From Flavobacteriaceae bacterium (lineage in GTDB: Bacteria; Bacteroidota; Bacteroidia; Flavobacteriales; Flavobacteriaceae), in NCBI GenBank assembly GCA_030683815.1, contig JAUXPJ010000016.1, positions 1 to 57,693 of the forward strand: DNA of 57,693 nt, given 5' to 3'. Numbering within the stretch: the stretch's first letter is position 1; each line of letters begins with the position of its first letter. The notes beneath the pieces were generated by a model. The model was not told the DNA's origin. It searched no databases and worked only from the letters and a program-made list of their open reading frames with translations. Shown in pieces: positions 18,913 to 28,026 of the stretch. The position numbers and the translations under genes are program-made.

Positions 18913-20478
18913 ATGTCGATTTCAAAAGAACATTACGATTTTATCATCATAGGTTCCGGATTTGGCGGTTCTGTTTCTGCATTACGATTAGCAGAAAAAG
19001 GATATTCCGTTTTAGTCATCGAAAAAGGAAAAAGATTTAAAAGTGATGATTTTTCAAAAACGAACTGGAATCTTAAAAAATGGCTTTGGTTACCTTCATT
19101 TAGATTGTACGGAATCCAAAAACTAACGATTTTTAAACACGCTTCTGTTTTAAGTGGAGTTGGTGTTGGAGGCGGTTCATTGGTGTATGCCAACACTTTG
19201 CCCAAACCCAAAAGTCCTTTTTTTAACAAAGGAAGCTGGGCCAATCTCCAAAATTGGGAACAAGTTTTAGAACCATATTATGAAACTGCGTGGAAAATGT
19301 TGGGTGCTGATATCAATCCTTTTTTAGGTGACAGTGATTTAATTTTTCAAGATTTAGCCAATAAAATAAATAAACCTCAAAGTTTTGAAGCAACCAAAGT
19401 GAGTGTTTATTTTGGCAAGCCAAGTATTACTGTTGATGATCCTTATTTTGACGGAAAAGGACCCACTAGAACCGGCTGTAAATTTTGCGGATCTTGTATG
19501 ACAGGTTGCCTACATAATGCAAAAAACACCTTAGATAAAAATTATTTGTATTTGGCTGAAAAATTAGGAGTTGAAGTGTTGCCAGAACACGAAGTTATTG
19601 ATGTAATTCCCAACAATGATAACACTAATTATCAAGTAATTTACAAACAATCAACTCAATATTTTGGAAAAAAATCTGTTATTTCAACTTCAAACATTGT
19701 TTTTGCAGGAGGAGTTTTAGGCACAGTTCCGTTGCTGTTAAAACTGAAAAAATCAAGATTACTCAATTTAAGCAATCGGGTTGGCGAAATGGTCAGAACC
19801 AATAACGAATCCTTAATTCTAAACACTTCTTTGGATAAAAATAAAGATTTTTCTGAAGGAATTGCCATTGGTTCTATTCTCGAATTAGATGAAAACAGCC
19901 ATTTAGAACCTGTAAGGTATGGAAAAGGTTCAGGATTTTGGCGATTGTTAATGCTACCACTCATCACTGAAAAAAACTTTTTTAAAAGGATTTTAAAACT
20001 CATTATCACACCATTTACATCACCAATAAAATGGTTAAGAGTCTGGTTTGTTAAAGATTTTGCCAAAAGCACTTCGGTCTTACTTTTTATGCAACATTTA
20101 GATAGTACCTTGAAAATAAAACGCGGATTTTTAAGTTCTTATACTGCTATTGATCAAGGAGAACCCCCCACCGCATTCATCAAAGAAGCACATGAAATCG
20201 CCAAGATTCACGCTAAAATGACCAACAGTAAATCTCAGGTAATGTCCTTAGAAACCATTACCGGAATTCCTTCAACTGCGCATATTTTAGGCGGAGCGGT
20301 CATGGGAAAAACCAAAGATGAAGGCGTTATTGATGCAGAAAACAAAATTTTCGGATATCCCAATTTATACGTTTGTGATGGATCAATGATATCAGCAAAC
20401 TTAGGTGTAAATCCGTCACTAACCATAACCGCAATAACGGAACACGCCATGAGTTTAATCCCAATAAAACATTCATAA
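18913..20478 (+). CDS. GMC-family FAD-dependent oxidoreductase
   Basis: A 521-residue flavoprotein of the glucose-methanol-choline family, of the cholesterol-oxidase or long-chain-alcohol-oxidase type. The FAD-binding loop GSGFGGSVSALRLAEKG is at 13-29, followed by GVGVGGGSLVYANT near residue 80-93. A cysteine cluster GCKFCGSCMTGC near residue 191-202 is unusual for classical members and resembles a metal or Fe-S ligand set. The C-terminal part has HILGGAVMG and the NPSLTITA segment. The stop codon overlaps the aldehyde dehydrogenase start by one base, so an alcohol-to-aldehyde-to-acid route is likely. Confidence 0.9.
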   Translation: MSISKEHYDFIIIGSGFGGSVSALRLAEKGYSVLVIEKGKRFKSDDFSKTNWNLKKWLWLPSFRLYGIQKLTIFKHASVLSGVGVGGGSLVYANTLPKPKSPFFNKGSWANLQNWEQVLEPYYETAWKMLGADINPFLGDSDLIFQDLANKINKPQSFEATKVSVYFGKPSITVDDPYFDGKGPTRTGCKFCGSCMTGCLHNAKNTLDKNYLYLAEKLGVEVLPEHEVIDVIPNNDNTNYQVIYKQSTQYFGKKSVISTSNIVFAGGVLGTVPLLLKLKKSRLLNLSNRVGEMVRTNNESLILNTSLDKNKDFSEGIAIGSILELDENSHLEPVRYGKGSGFWRLLMLPLITEKNFFKRILKLIITPFTSPIKWLRVWFVKDFAKSTSVLLFMQHLDSTLKIKRGFLSSYTAIDQGEPPTAFIKEAHEIAKIHAKMTNSKSQVMSLETITGIPSTAHILGGAVMGKTKDEGVIDAENKIFGYPNLYVCDGSMISANLGVNPSLTITAITEHAMSLIPIKHS

Positions 20479-21854
20479 TGGAAATTGAACCAATTATCGA
20501 GCAGCAACGTCAGTTTTTTAAATCACAAAAAACTAAAGATATTTCATTTAGAAAAAAAGCTTTAAAGAGACTCTTAGAAGAAGTTCAAAATAATGAAGAA
20601 GCAATTCAAAATGCACTATATCAGGATTTTAAAAAACCAGCTTTTGAAAGTTATATTTCGGAAATCGGTATTGTAATTTCAGAATTGAAGTTGGCAATCA
20701 AGAAATTAAACCAATGGAGCAAACCAAAAACAGTAATCCCAAGTGTTTTAAATTTTCCTTCTTGGGAAAAAATATATCAAGAACCTTACGGAACTGTTTT
20801 AATCATTGGACCCTGGAATTATCCTTTCCTTTTATCGATGGCGCCATTAATTGGTGCAATCGCGGCGGGAAATACAGTTGTTGTAAAACCTTCAGAACTC
20901 ACTCCAAAAACCAGCCAATTGGTTGTGGATATTATTGAAAAATGTTTTGACAAATCGCATGCTGCCGTAATTCAAGGTGATGTTTTAATAGCTCAAAAAT
21001 TACTTTCAATCAGATGGGATTATATTTTTTTCACCGGAAGTGTGCCAGTTGGAAAAATTGTTGCAAAAGCGACGGCCGAATTTTTAACTCCGACAACCTT
21101 GGAATTGGGCGGAAAAAGTCCGTGTATTATTGATGAAACAGCCGATATACAATTAAGTGCCAAACGGATTGTTTGGGGAAAATTTCTGAATGCCGGTCAA
21201 ACTTGTATTGCTCCCGATTATATTTTAATCCATGAAAAAGTAAAAGATGATTTTGTTGCATCGCTTAAAACAGCAATTGAAAATGCTTACGGTGAAAATC
21301 CGAAAGTTTCTGACGATTATCCACGAATCATCAACCAAAGAAATTTTCATCGATTGATAAAAATGTTGGAAAATGAAACTATTTTAACAGGTGGCGAAAA
21401 AGATGAAACCGATTTATACCTTGCTCCAACTGTTATTCATTGTACTTCATCGGATTGTGAAGCGATGAAGGATGAGATTTTTGGACCTATTTTACCGCTG
21501 CTCACTTTTTCATCCGAAGAACAAATTGAAACAATTATCAATTCGTATGAAAAACCGCTTTCTTTATACGTTTTTACGAGTAAAAAATCATTCGCAAAAA
21601 AAATCATTCAAAAATATTCGTTCGGTGGCGGCGTCATTAATGATACGGTAGTGCATTTTGCCAATCATCGATTGCCATTTGGTGGCGTTGGTCATAGCGG
21701 ACAAGGTGCTTATCATGGAAAACATACCTTCGATACTTTTTCGCATTCAAAATCAGTTGTGAACAGATTTACTTGGTTAGATGTTCCAATCAGATATGCA
21801 CCTTATAAGGGAAAATTAAAATGGTTAAAATTATTTTTAAAATACTTATCATAA
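20478..21854 (+). CDS. Aldehyde dehydrogenase (class 3-like)
   Basis: NAD(P)-dependent oxidation of aldehydes to acids. The 458-residue protein has GPWNYPF (111-117), the general base Glu209 in LELGGKSP and the catalytic Cys243 in NAGQTCIAPDY. The short length and lack of an N-terminal extension fit the class 3 / fatty aldehyde dehydrogenase group. Its ATG overlaps the GMC stop (TAATG), so the two enzymes are probably made together and act in sequence. Substrate unknown; long-chain aldehydes are plausible. Confidence 0.95.
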   Translation: MEIEPIIEQQRQFFKSQKTKDISFRKKALKRLLEEVQNNEEAIQNALYQDFKKPAFESYISEIGIVISELKLAIKKLNQWSKPKTVIPSVLNFPSWEKIYQEPYGTVLIIGPWNYPFLLSMAPLIGAIAAGNTVVVKPSELTPKTSQLVVDIIEKCFDKSHAAVIQGDVLIAQKLLSIRWDYIFFTGSVPVGKIVAKATAEFLTPTTLELGGKSPCIIDETADIQLSAKRIVWGKFLNAGQTCIAPDYILIHEKVKDDFVASLKTAIENAYGENPKVSDDYPRIINQRNFHRLIKMLENETILTGGEKDETDLYLAPTVIHCTSSDCEAMKDEIFGPILPLLTFSSEEQIETIINSYEKPLSLYVFTSKKSFAKKIIQKYSFGGGVINDTVVHFANHRLPFGGVGHSGQGAYHGKHTFDTFSHSKSVVNRFTWLDVPIRYAPYKGKLKWLKLFLKYLS

Positions 21855-21863
21855 TCAAATAAA

Positions 21864-22592
21864 ATGAAAAAAACTTTTGAAGAAGCGCTTCACTATCGAA
21901 GAGCAGTTAGAGCCTATGATGCTCAAAAACCAATTGATACAGTCATCGTAAAAAAATGTATTGAACAAGCTACTTTTGCTCCGAGCAGCAGCAATATGCA
22001 GTTGTGGGAATTTCATCACATCATTTCCAAAGAAACCAATGAAAAATTAGCCGAATATTGCTTTAACCAAAGCGCTGCAAAAACGGCCCAGGAAATGATA
22101 ATTATTGTTGTTCGAAAAGATTTATGGAAAAAAAGAGCTCAATCTAATCTTCAGTTTTTAAAAAATATTTTTGGAGAAAAGCCCGCTTCCGAATATTCTA
22201 AAAGAGAAAAATTTGCACTCAATTATTATCAAAAATTAATTCCATTTACTTATGCTGATTTCTTGGGAATATTGGGCTATCTAAAGTACTTTACTTTTTG
22301 GATTACAGGTTTTTTCAGACCCATATACCGGGAAGTGCGCGCAAAAGATATAAGAGTTGTTGCTCATAAAAGTGCCGCTTTAGCCGCCCAAACTTTTATG
22401 TTAGGAATGGCTGTGGAAGGTTACGATACTTGTCCGATGGAAGGAATTGATTCTTTTCGGATAAAAAAATTACTGAACTTACCCTCTGAGGCAGAAATTA
22501 ATATGGTGATTTCCTGCGGAATCAGAAAACCTCAAGGCGTTACCGGACCACGATTCAGAATCCCTTTTGATGAAGTCTATAAACAGTGGTAA
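21864..22592 (+). CDS. Nitroreductase-family protein
   Basis: A 242-residue flavin-dependent nitroreductase-like protein. The N-terminal RRAVRAYD motif (12-19) and APSSSNMQLWEFH near 37-49 are the FMN-binding signature; a GMAVEGYDTCPMEG segment lies near 185-198. A hydrophobic insert around residues 131-153 (ADFLGILGYLKYFTFWITGFFRP) is unusual and could contact a membrane or lipid substrate. It begins 9 bases after the aldehyde dehydrogenase, suggesting a three-gene redox operon. Confidence 0.88.
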   Translation: MKKTFEEALHYRRAVRAYDAQKPIDTVIVKKCIEQATFAPSSSNMQLWEFHHIISKETNEKLAEYCFNQSAAKTAQEMIIIVVRKDLWKKRAQSNLQFLKNIFGEKPASEYSKREKFALNYYQKLIPFTYADFLGILGYLKYFTFWITGFFRPIYREVRAKDIRVVAHKSAALAAQTFMLGMAVEGYDTCPMEGIDSFRIKKLLNLPSEAEINMVISCGIRKPQGVTGPRFRIPFDEVYKQW

Positions 22593-22619
22593 AAATCATT
22601 TAATTACACATTAAAATCA

Positions 22620-22627
22620 TAATTTTG
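22620..22627 (+). promoter_or_regulatory. -7 box for the aminotransferase gene
   Basis: TAATTTTG matches TAnnTTTG and lies 21 bases before the ATG at 22649. It suggests the aminotransferase starts a new transcript rather than being part of the upstream redox operon. Confidence 0.5.
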
Positions 22628-22648
22628 CCTAAATAAATTTCATTCTAC

Positions 22649-23779
22649 ATGAAGAAAATTCAAATGGTTGACTTAAAAAGTCAATATGACAACATAAAAA
22701 CCCAAATCAATTCGGCTGTTTTAAACGTTTTTGAATCTACAGCTTATATCAATGGACCGGAAGTAAAGGAGTTTCAAAAAGAGTTAGAAGATTACCTCAA
22801 TGTAAAACATGTAATTCCCTGCGCCAACGGAACCGATGCACTGCAAATTGCTATGATGGGATTAGGTTTACAACCTGGTGATGAAGTAATTACCGCTGAT
22901 TTTACCTTTGCCGCTACAGTAGAAGTAATTGCCTTATTACAATTAACCCCAGTACTAGTAGATGTTCATCCAGACACTTTTAACATCGATATTGAAGCTG
23001 TTAAAAGAGCGATTACTCCCAAAACAAAGGCCATTGTTCCGGTACATTTGTTCGGACAATGTGCTGATATGGAGCCCCTTTTACAACTGGCAAAAGAACA
23101 TCATTTATACGTGATTGAAGACAATGCGCAAGCCATTGGTGCCGATTATATTTTTTCTGATGGTACCAAAAAGAAAGCGGGAACTATAGGAATTGTTGGA
23201 ACAACATCCTTTTTTCCGTCTAAAAATTTGGGATGTTATGGCGATGGCGGCGCTATTTTTACCGATGATGACAACTTAGCACACAAACTCAGAGGAATTG
23301 TAAATCACGGAATGTACCAACGCTATTACCACGATGTGATTGGCGTGAACTCCAGATTAGACAGTGTTCAAGCAGCTATTTTGCGCGTAAAATTGCCTTT
23401 TTTAGATGCGTATTGCGATGCCAGAAGAAAAGCTGCCGAATTTTATAACCGAGCTTTTGCCAATCATCCCAACATGATAACACCAACAATTAGTGATTTC
23501 TCAACCCATGTTTTTCATCAGTACACCCTGAGAATTAATAATGCCGACAGAAATGTGGTGCATCAACATTTGCTGGAAAATCAAATTCCGAATGCTATTT
23601 ATTATCCGGTTCCGCTTCATGCTCAAAAAGCGTATGCCGATGTTCGATATCAAGAAGAAGATTTTAAGGTTACCAATGAGTTGGTAGAAACAGTGATTTC
23701 TCTACCGATGCACACCGAATTTGAGGAAGAACAACTTAAATTCATCACCCAAACCATTTTGGATTTTTTTAATAAATAA
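22649..23779 (+). CDS. DegT/DnrJ/EryC1/StrS-family sugar aminotransferase
   Basis: A PLP-dependent aminotransferase of 376 residues that aminates nucleotide-linked keto sugars. It begins with the family motif MVDLKSQYDNIK, then GPEVKEFQKEL, ANGTDALQIAM near residue 59-69, EDNAQAIGA and FFPSKNLGCYGDGG, whose lysine should form the Schiff base with PLP. Similar enzymes act in O-antigen and surface polysaccharide sugar synthesis. The neighbouring galE homologue supports a role in sugar-nucleotide metabolism; the exact substrate is not determinable. Confidence 0.93.
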   Translation: MKKIQMVDLKSQYDNIKTQINSAVLNVFESTAYINGPEVKEFQKELEDYLNVKHVIPCANGTDALQIAMMGLGLQPGDEVITADFTFAATVEVIALLQLTPVLVDVHPDTFNIDIEAVKRAITPKTKAIVPVHLFGQCADMEPLLQLAKEHHLYVIEDNAQAIGADYIFSDGTKKKAGTIGIVGTTSFFPSKNLGCYGDGGAIFTDDDNLAHKLRGIVNHGMYQRYYHDVIGVNSRLDSVQAAILRVKLPFLDAYCDARRKAAEFYNRAFANHPNMITPTISDFSTHVFHQYTLRINNADRNVVHQHLLENQIPNAIYYPVPLHAQKAYADVRYQEEDFKVTNELVETVISLPMHTEFEEEQLKFITQTILDFFNK

Positions 23780-23820
23780 GTTTGTAATGTTAAAATGTTT
23801 GAATGTTTGTAATGTTAAAA
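23780..23820 (+). repeat. 16-bp direct repeat, 25-bp period
   Basis: GTTTGTAATGTTAAAA occurs at 23780-23795 and again at 23805-23820, directly after the aminotransferase stop codon. A degenerate relative (AAAGTTAAAA) is repeated upstream of fabD near 31487-31506. It is probably slippage-prone intergenic sequence with no evident function. Confidence 0.7.
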
Positions 23821-23935
23821 GTTTTAATCATGTTTCAGGTATTTTGATTTAGTTCAATATAAAATTGTTAACTGTCATTTTAATTGGCTATTGACTTAAT
23901 TGATAAAAAAACAAAAATCTTTCAATAAATAGTAA

Positions 23936-24949
23936 ATGGAAAAAAAGATATTAGTTACCGGCGGATTGGGATTTATTGGTTCACATACCGTAGTTGAATT
24001 GCAAAACGAAGGTTTTGAAGTAATTATTATTGATAATCTTTCTAATTCCACTATTGATGTTTTGGAAAAAATTACTTCGATTACCAACATAAAACCTACT
24101 TTTTTTAATCTTGATTTAAAGGATAAAAAAGAGGTGCATGATTTTTTTAATCAAAATGAGGTTGATGGTATTATCCATTTTGCCGCTTCCAAAGCCGTAG
24201 GAGAAAGTATTTTAAAACCATTGGATTATTACGAAAATAACATCTATTCATTAGTAAATTTATTGCAAGAAACAACTCAAAGAAATCTAAATAATTTTAT
24301 TTTCAGCTCTTCATGCACGGTTTATGGTCAAACCGATGAATTGCCTATAACTGAAAACGCCCCGATAAAACCGGCAGAATCGCCTTACGGAAATACCAAA
24401 AAAATCAATGAAGAAATTATTGCCGATGCTGTAAAAGCACACGGTTTAAAAGCCATTTCACTGCGTTATTTCAATCCGATTGGTGCGCATAGCTCTGCAA
24501 AAATTGGTGAATTACCTTTGGGGATTCCGCAAAATTTGATTCCGTTTATTACCCAAACAGCGGCCGGAATTCGCCAAGAATTATCGGTGTTTGGTGATGA
24601 TTATCCAACCGTTGACGGAACCGCAGTTCGTGATTATATTCATGTAGTCGATTTAGCCAAAGCGCATATTGCCGCTTTAAATCGGCTTTTGAAAAATCAG
24701 CAGAAAAATAATTACGAAGTTTTTAATGTAGGAACCGGAAAAGGAAGTTCGGTGTTGGAAGTAATTAAGCAATTTGAAAAAGTGAGCCAAACTAAACTCA
24801 ACTATAAAATTGTTGGTCGCCGCGAAGGTGATATTACTGCCACTTATGCTGATACTACACTAGCCAATAATGAACTCAATTGGAAAGCTGAATTGACATT
24901 GGAAGAGGCACTTCTCTCTGCTTGGAATTGGCAGAAAACGCTAAAGTAG
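23936..24949 (+). CDS. galE: UDP-glucose 4-epimerase GalE
   Basis: Interconverts UDP-glucose and UDP-galactose with bound NAD. The 337-residue short-chain dehydrogenase-fold protein has the NAD loop GGLGFIGSHT (8-17), the FSSSCTVYG segment carrying the catalytic Ser/Thr, the catalytic YGNTK (Tyr...Lys) and the ALRYFNPIG-like region SLRYFNPIGAH. Length and motifs match GalE. It is about 156 bases after the sugar aminotransferase. Confidence 0.95.
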   Translation: MEKKILVTGGLGFIGSHTVVELQNEGFEVIIIDNLSNSTIDVLEKITSITNIKPTFFNLDLKDKKEVHDFFNQNEVDGIIHFAASKAVGESILKPLDYYENNIYSLVNLLQETTQRNLNNFIFSSSCTVYGQTDELPITENAPIKPAESPYGNTKKINEEIIADAVKAHGLKAISLRYFNPIGAHSSAKIGELPLGIPQNLIPFITQTAAGIRQELSVFGDDYPTVDGTAVRDYIHVVDLAKAHIAALNRLLKNQQKNNYEVFNVGTGKGSSVLEVIKQFEKVSQTKLNYKIVGRREGDITATYADTTLANNELNWKAELTLEEALLSAWNWQKTLK

Positions 24950-25199
24950 TGGGTAGTTGCAGTTGGCAGTTTTCAGTTTTATCAATAACTAAAACTGCAA
25001 ACTGAACATGTTTACTGAAAACTAAACCACGAGCAAATGATGCTTGCGCCAGCGAGGTGCGACTTTGTTCAACTCGATTTTATTTGCCATTTCTTCATCG
25101 TTTTGACTGAATTTTTTCAGAACTTCATTATGTTATTCTTTTTCATTATTTTTGGAGGAAACGACGAATAAAACGCTATTAAAGTTGGTAGTCATAAAA
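24950..25199. repeat. Intergenic repeat-rich segment, element 1
   Basis: These 250 bases contain no convincing gene. An 8-bp hairpin CAGTTTTA/TAAAACTG lies near 24978-25001, with several copies of ACTGAAAACTA-like sequence in both orientations. A stretch at 25021-25057 (ACTAAACCACGAG ... GCGCCAGCGAGG) resembles the right end of the element at 30486-30520 (ACTAAATCACGG ... GCGCTAGCGAA). The segment looks like a decayed copy of a small palindromic element. Confidence 0.45.
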
Positions 25200-26771
25200 A
25201 TGAAACACTTTAAATTTATAGTATTATTAGCAGTAATTGGATGTTCTCCAAAGATTAGTGAACATTTTGAACAAAACAGATATATAAGAAATTATAATAT
25301 TCACATTATTAATGACTCTTTAGAAATATATTTCAAATCTCCAGGCGACATAGAATACATAACTGATAAAAGACAATTAAAAAAAGTGCTTAGAAAAGTG
25401 AAATTCAAGTTAAAAGATAGCGTTCTCGTTTATGGAAAAACAGACGATCCTCCTTATGAATACTTTGTAACTTTCTCTGACAAATTTAATTTTATATACC
25501 CAAAAAAATTAATAGTTTTTGACACAATCATTCACAATAAAGCAATTTGTTTTATTGGCAATCCATTAGTTAAAAATGCTACTCAAACTTTAAAAATTGA
25601 TTTAAAAAACATATTTCAAAGTCTTGAAGTTGGAAAAGGTTACAGAAAGGACATTAGTTCTGTTATGGAAGTAGTAAATCGATATGCTAATTCTAATAAG
25701 TTTTATGGGGCTCTGAATGAAATAACAAAATATCCTGCTTATCATAAGCAGGAGGAATGGACAAAATTTCAAATGGAATTTACTTTTTCTTCATTTTTAG
25801 GAAATAATGAACATTATAAGAAATCGCTCAATGAACTAGAATCCAAATTTAAACCCAATGATTCTATAACCAATATCATTAACAAAGAAGTTGTTATTAA
25901 TTCTGAAGCAATTGAAAAAATAGTGGATGAGGCTAAAAAATATCGCATCATAATGTTCAATGAAAACCATTTCTTCCCTAATCACAGAATATTAATTTCA
26001 GAATTATTACCTAAACTCAAGGATATTGGTTATACATATTTAGCTTTAGAAGCTTTAGACATCAAACAAGACAGCTTGTTGAATTTAGAAAATGCTTATC
26101 CAACTTTAGAAACAGGATTTTACACAAGCGAACAGAACTATGGAAATCTAATAAGGAAAGCAAAAGCGTTAGGATTTCAATTTGTAGCTTATGAAAATAT
26201 GGAGAGTAATAAAGACCGAGAAATTGGACAAGCAGAAAATCTATACAATAAAACCTTTAAAATAAATCCAAATGACAAAGTAGTTATTCTAGCAGGCATT
26301 GATCATATTCTAGAAAAACCTACAAGTAAAGGAAAAAAATGGATGGCTACCATATTTAAAGAAAAGTACAATATTGACCCATTAACAATTAGTCAAACAC
26401 ATTTAAACTCATACAGAAAACAATTTCAATGTGATTATTGCCTTATCGACAGTAAGTATTTTGATAGTGAAAGATTATCTTCCGTTGATTTTCACTTATT
26501 GAACAATAAAAATGTTTATCAAGATAATTGGGATAGCACTTTTTCATATCAAAACAGTTCCAACTTTGATGTGCAAGTTTCACTTTTTCAGGAAAATGAA
26601 ATTGAAAAACTATACGATTACCACAAAAAAGTACCTTATTATACAGCTATATTAGAAAAAGGTAAAAAATATAATCTACCAATAAACAAAGGGCAAAAAA
26701 TATACTTGTATACATTTACTAAAAACGGAAATCGGATAGATGAGAAAATAATTACGCCTGTTAACAACTAA
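25200..26771 (+). CDS. Lipoprotein with ChaN/Tiki-like domain
   Basis: The start is set at the ATG at 25200, which gives a lipoprotein signal peptide: MKHFKFIVLLAVIGCSPK with the lipobox Cys15. The longer reading frame would need a TTG and would bury the signal. The 523-residue product has a C-terminal half with IIMFNENHFFPNH, LALEAL and VILAGIDHI, a spacing that resembles the ChaN/Tiki/EreA-like superfamily (haem-binding or metal hydrolase fold). The N-terminal half is unrecognised. Composition is more AT-rich than neighbouring housekeeping genes and repeats flank it, so it may be an acquired gene. The family call is tentative. Confidence 0.7.
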   Translation: MKHFKFIVLLAVIGCSPKISEHFEQNRYIRNYNIHIINDSLEIYFKSPGDIEYITDKRQLKKVLRKVKFKLKDSVLVYGKTDDPPYEYFVTFSDKFNFIYPKKLIVFDTIIHNKAICFIGNPLVKNATQTLKIDLKNIFQSLEVGKGYRKDISSVMEVVNRYANSNKFYGALNEITKYPAYHKQEEWTKFQMEFTFSSFLGNNEHYKKSLNELESKFKPNDSITNIINKEVVINSEAIEKIVDEAKKYRIIMFNENHFFPNHRILISELLPKLKDIGYTYLALEALDIKQDSLLNLENAYPTLETGFYTSEQNYGNLIRKAKALGFQFVAYENMESNKDREIGQAENLYNKTFKINPNDKVVILAGIDHILEKPTSKGKKWMATIFKEKYNIDPLTISQTHLNSYRKQFQCDYCLIDSKYFDSERLSSVDFHLLNNKNVYQDNWDSTFSYQNSSNFDVQVSLFQENEIEKLYDYHKKVPYYTAILEKGKKYNLPINKGQKIYLYTFTKNGNRIDEKIITPVNN

Positions 26772-26837
26772 TCGTTCGTGTGGTCGGCACGACCAAACAT
26801 AAACGCTGTGTTGACTGAACCGGTAGTTTTGACAGCT

Positions 26838-26909
26838 AACCCGATAGTGCGGATTTAAGGAAATTTTCCGCGCCAGCTGGTTATCCTACTCTAAATAAAT
26901 CTGCGCTAT
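26838..26909. repeat. Small palindromic element, element 2
   Basis: ATAGTGCGGATTTA (26844-26857) is an inverted match, 12 of 14, to TAAATCTGCGCTAT (26896-26909). Its left edge AACCCGATAGTGCGGA is related (13 of 16) to the left edge of the larger element at 30346. It lies between the convergent lipoprotein and fic genes and could also end transcription from either side. Confidence 0.6.
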
Positions 26910-26916
26910 TATTTTT

Positions 26917-28026
26917 TTATTTTTCATCATTAAGTTCATAACTGCTACTCCTGCCTCCTGCCATTTCTTTTCGCAGTATTTTTTTTTGAATTAAATCCTG
27001 TATATCTCTTAGAGCAGTATCATTAGAGCATTTGGTTATTTTTGCCCATTTAGAGCTTGTTATTTTACCGAAAAATCCATCTAAAATTTGATTGAGCATT
27101 ACTATTTGTCTATTATTGAATGTTTGCGTAGCATTTTCGTTCCAAAATTTATGTTTATAAAGTACTTTAGCTAAAACCGTATCTGAAGCTTGAATTGCAT
27201 TTAACAAACAACTTAAAAACCATTGCAGCCAATCAGTAACATCAAGTGTACCTTTTTGACTTTGTTCTAAAATTGAATAATAATCCTTTCTTTCAATTCT
27301 TATTTGAGATGACATACTGTAAAAGCGTTGTTTTATTCCATCTGCTCTTGATAAAATCATATCGGTTATAGCTCTCGCAATTCTGCCATTCCCATCTTCA
27401 AAGGGATGGATTGTCAAAAACCATAAATGTGCTAATGCAGCTTTCATTACAAGATCTAATTTGCCTTCTTTATTAATCCAATTAATAAAAAGTTGCATTT
27501 CACGATCAATTAATGTAGCATCCGGTGCTTGATAATGAATTTTCTCTTTGCCCAAAGGTCCAGAGACTACTTGCATGGGCCCCGTTGAATCATCACGCCA
27601 GTTCCCTACAATTATTTTATACATTCCGCTTCTTCCTGTTGGAAATAGTGCATAATGCCAATCAAACAATCTTTCTTTTGTCAGCTCATTATCAGACTTT
27701 AAAGTAGCATCCAACATCATCTCAACAATTCCATCTACATTTCTATCTGATGGAATTAAACCGGAAATATCCATTCCTAAACGCCTTGCTAAAGAAGAAC
27801 GTACTTGTTCAGGATTTAAAATCTCTCCCTCTATTTCTGTAGATTTAATAACATCTAAAGTTAAAGTTGCCAAAGTTGCTTCATTTCTCAAGTCAAATCC
27901 AAGAGTTTCCATTTTACCTATTACTTTGCCTTGAAGATTTCTCACCAATCCTAATAAACTCAATAATGCATCATTATCCCAATTAAATTGAGGCCAATTA
28001 TCTTGTTGATATAGGTATTGTTTCAT
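26917..28026 (-). CDS. Fic-family protein with DUF4172 N-terminal domain
   Basis: Fic enzymes usually transfer AMP from ATP to target proteins. The 369-residue product has an N-terminal DUF4172-type region (about 1-90), the intact catalytic motif HPFEDGNGR (207-215), and an N-terminal STEIEG (62-67) that fits the inhibitory [S/T]xxxE[G/N] helix of class II Fic proteins. A C-terminal winged-helix-like region follows (about 300-369). The start is placed at the ATG at 28026 (MKQYLYQQDN), eight codons inside the longest frame, because the family begins there. Possible operator repeats lie upstream, so self-regulation is plausible. Confidence 0.9.
   Translation of the reverse strand: MKQYLYQQDNWPQFNWDNDALLSLLGLVRNLQGKVIGKMETLGFDLRNEATLATLTLDVIKSTEIEGEILNPEQVRSSLARRLGMDISGLIPSDRNVDGIVEMMLDATLKSDNELTKERLFDWHYALFPTGRSGMYKIIVGNWRDDSTGPMQVVSGPLGKEKIHYQAPDATLIDREMQLFINWINKEGKLDLVMKAALAHLWFLTIHPFEDGNGRIARAITDMILSRADGIKQRFYSMSSQIRIERKDYYSILEQSQKGTLDVTDWLQWFLSCLLNAIQASDTVLAKVLYKHKFWNENATQTFNNRQIVMLNQILDGFFGKITSSKWAKITKCSNDTALRDIQDLIQKKILRKEMAGGRSSSYELNDEK

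Noticed and set aside
19656-20072. Minus-strand frame of 138 codons inside the GMC oxidoreductase gene
   Set aside because: Antisense shadow; the plus-strand frame has clear FAD and active-site motifs and overlaps correctly with its neighbours.
23780-23820. Possible short CRISPR-like repeat
   Set aside because: Only two copies of 16 bases with a 9-base spacer; no array and no cas genes.
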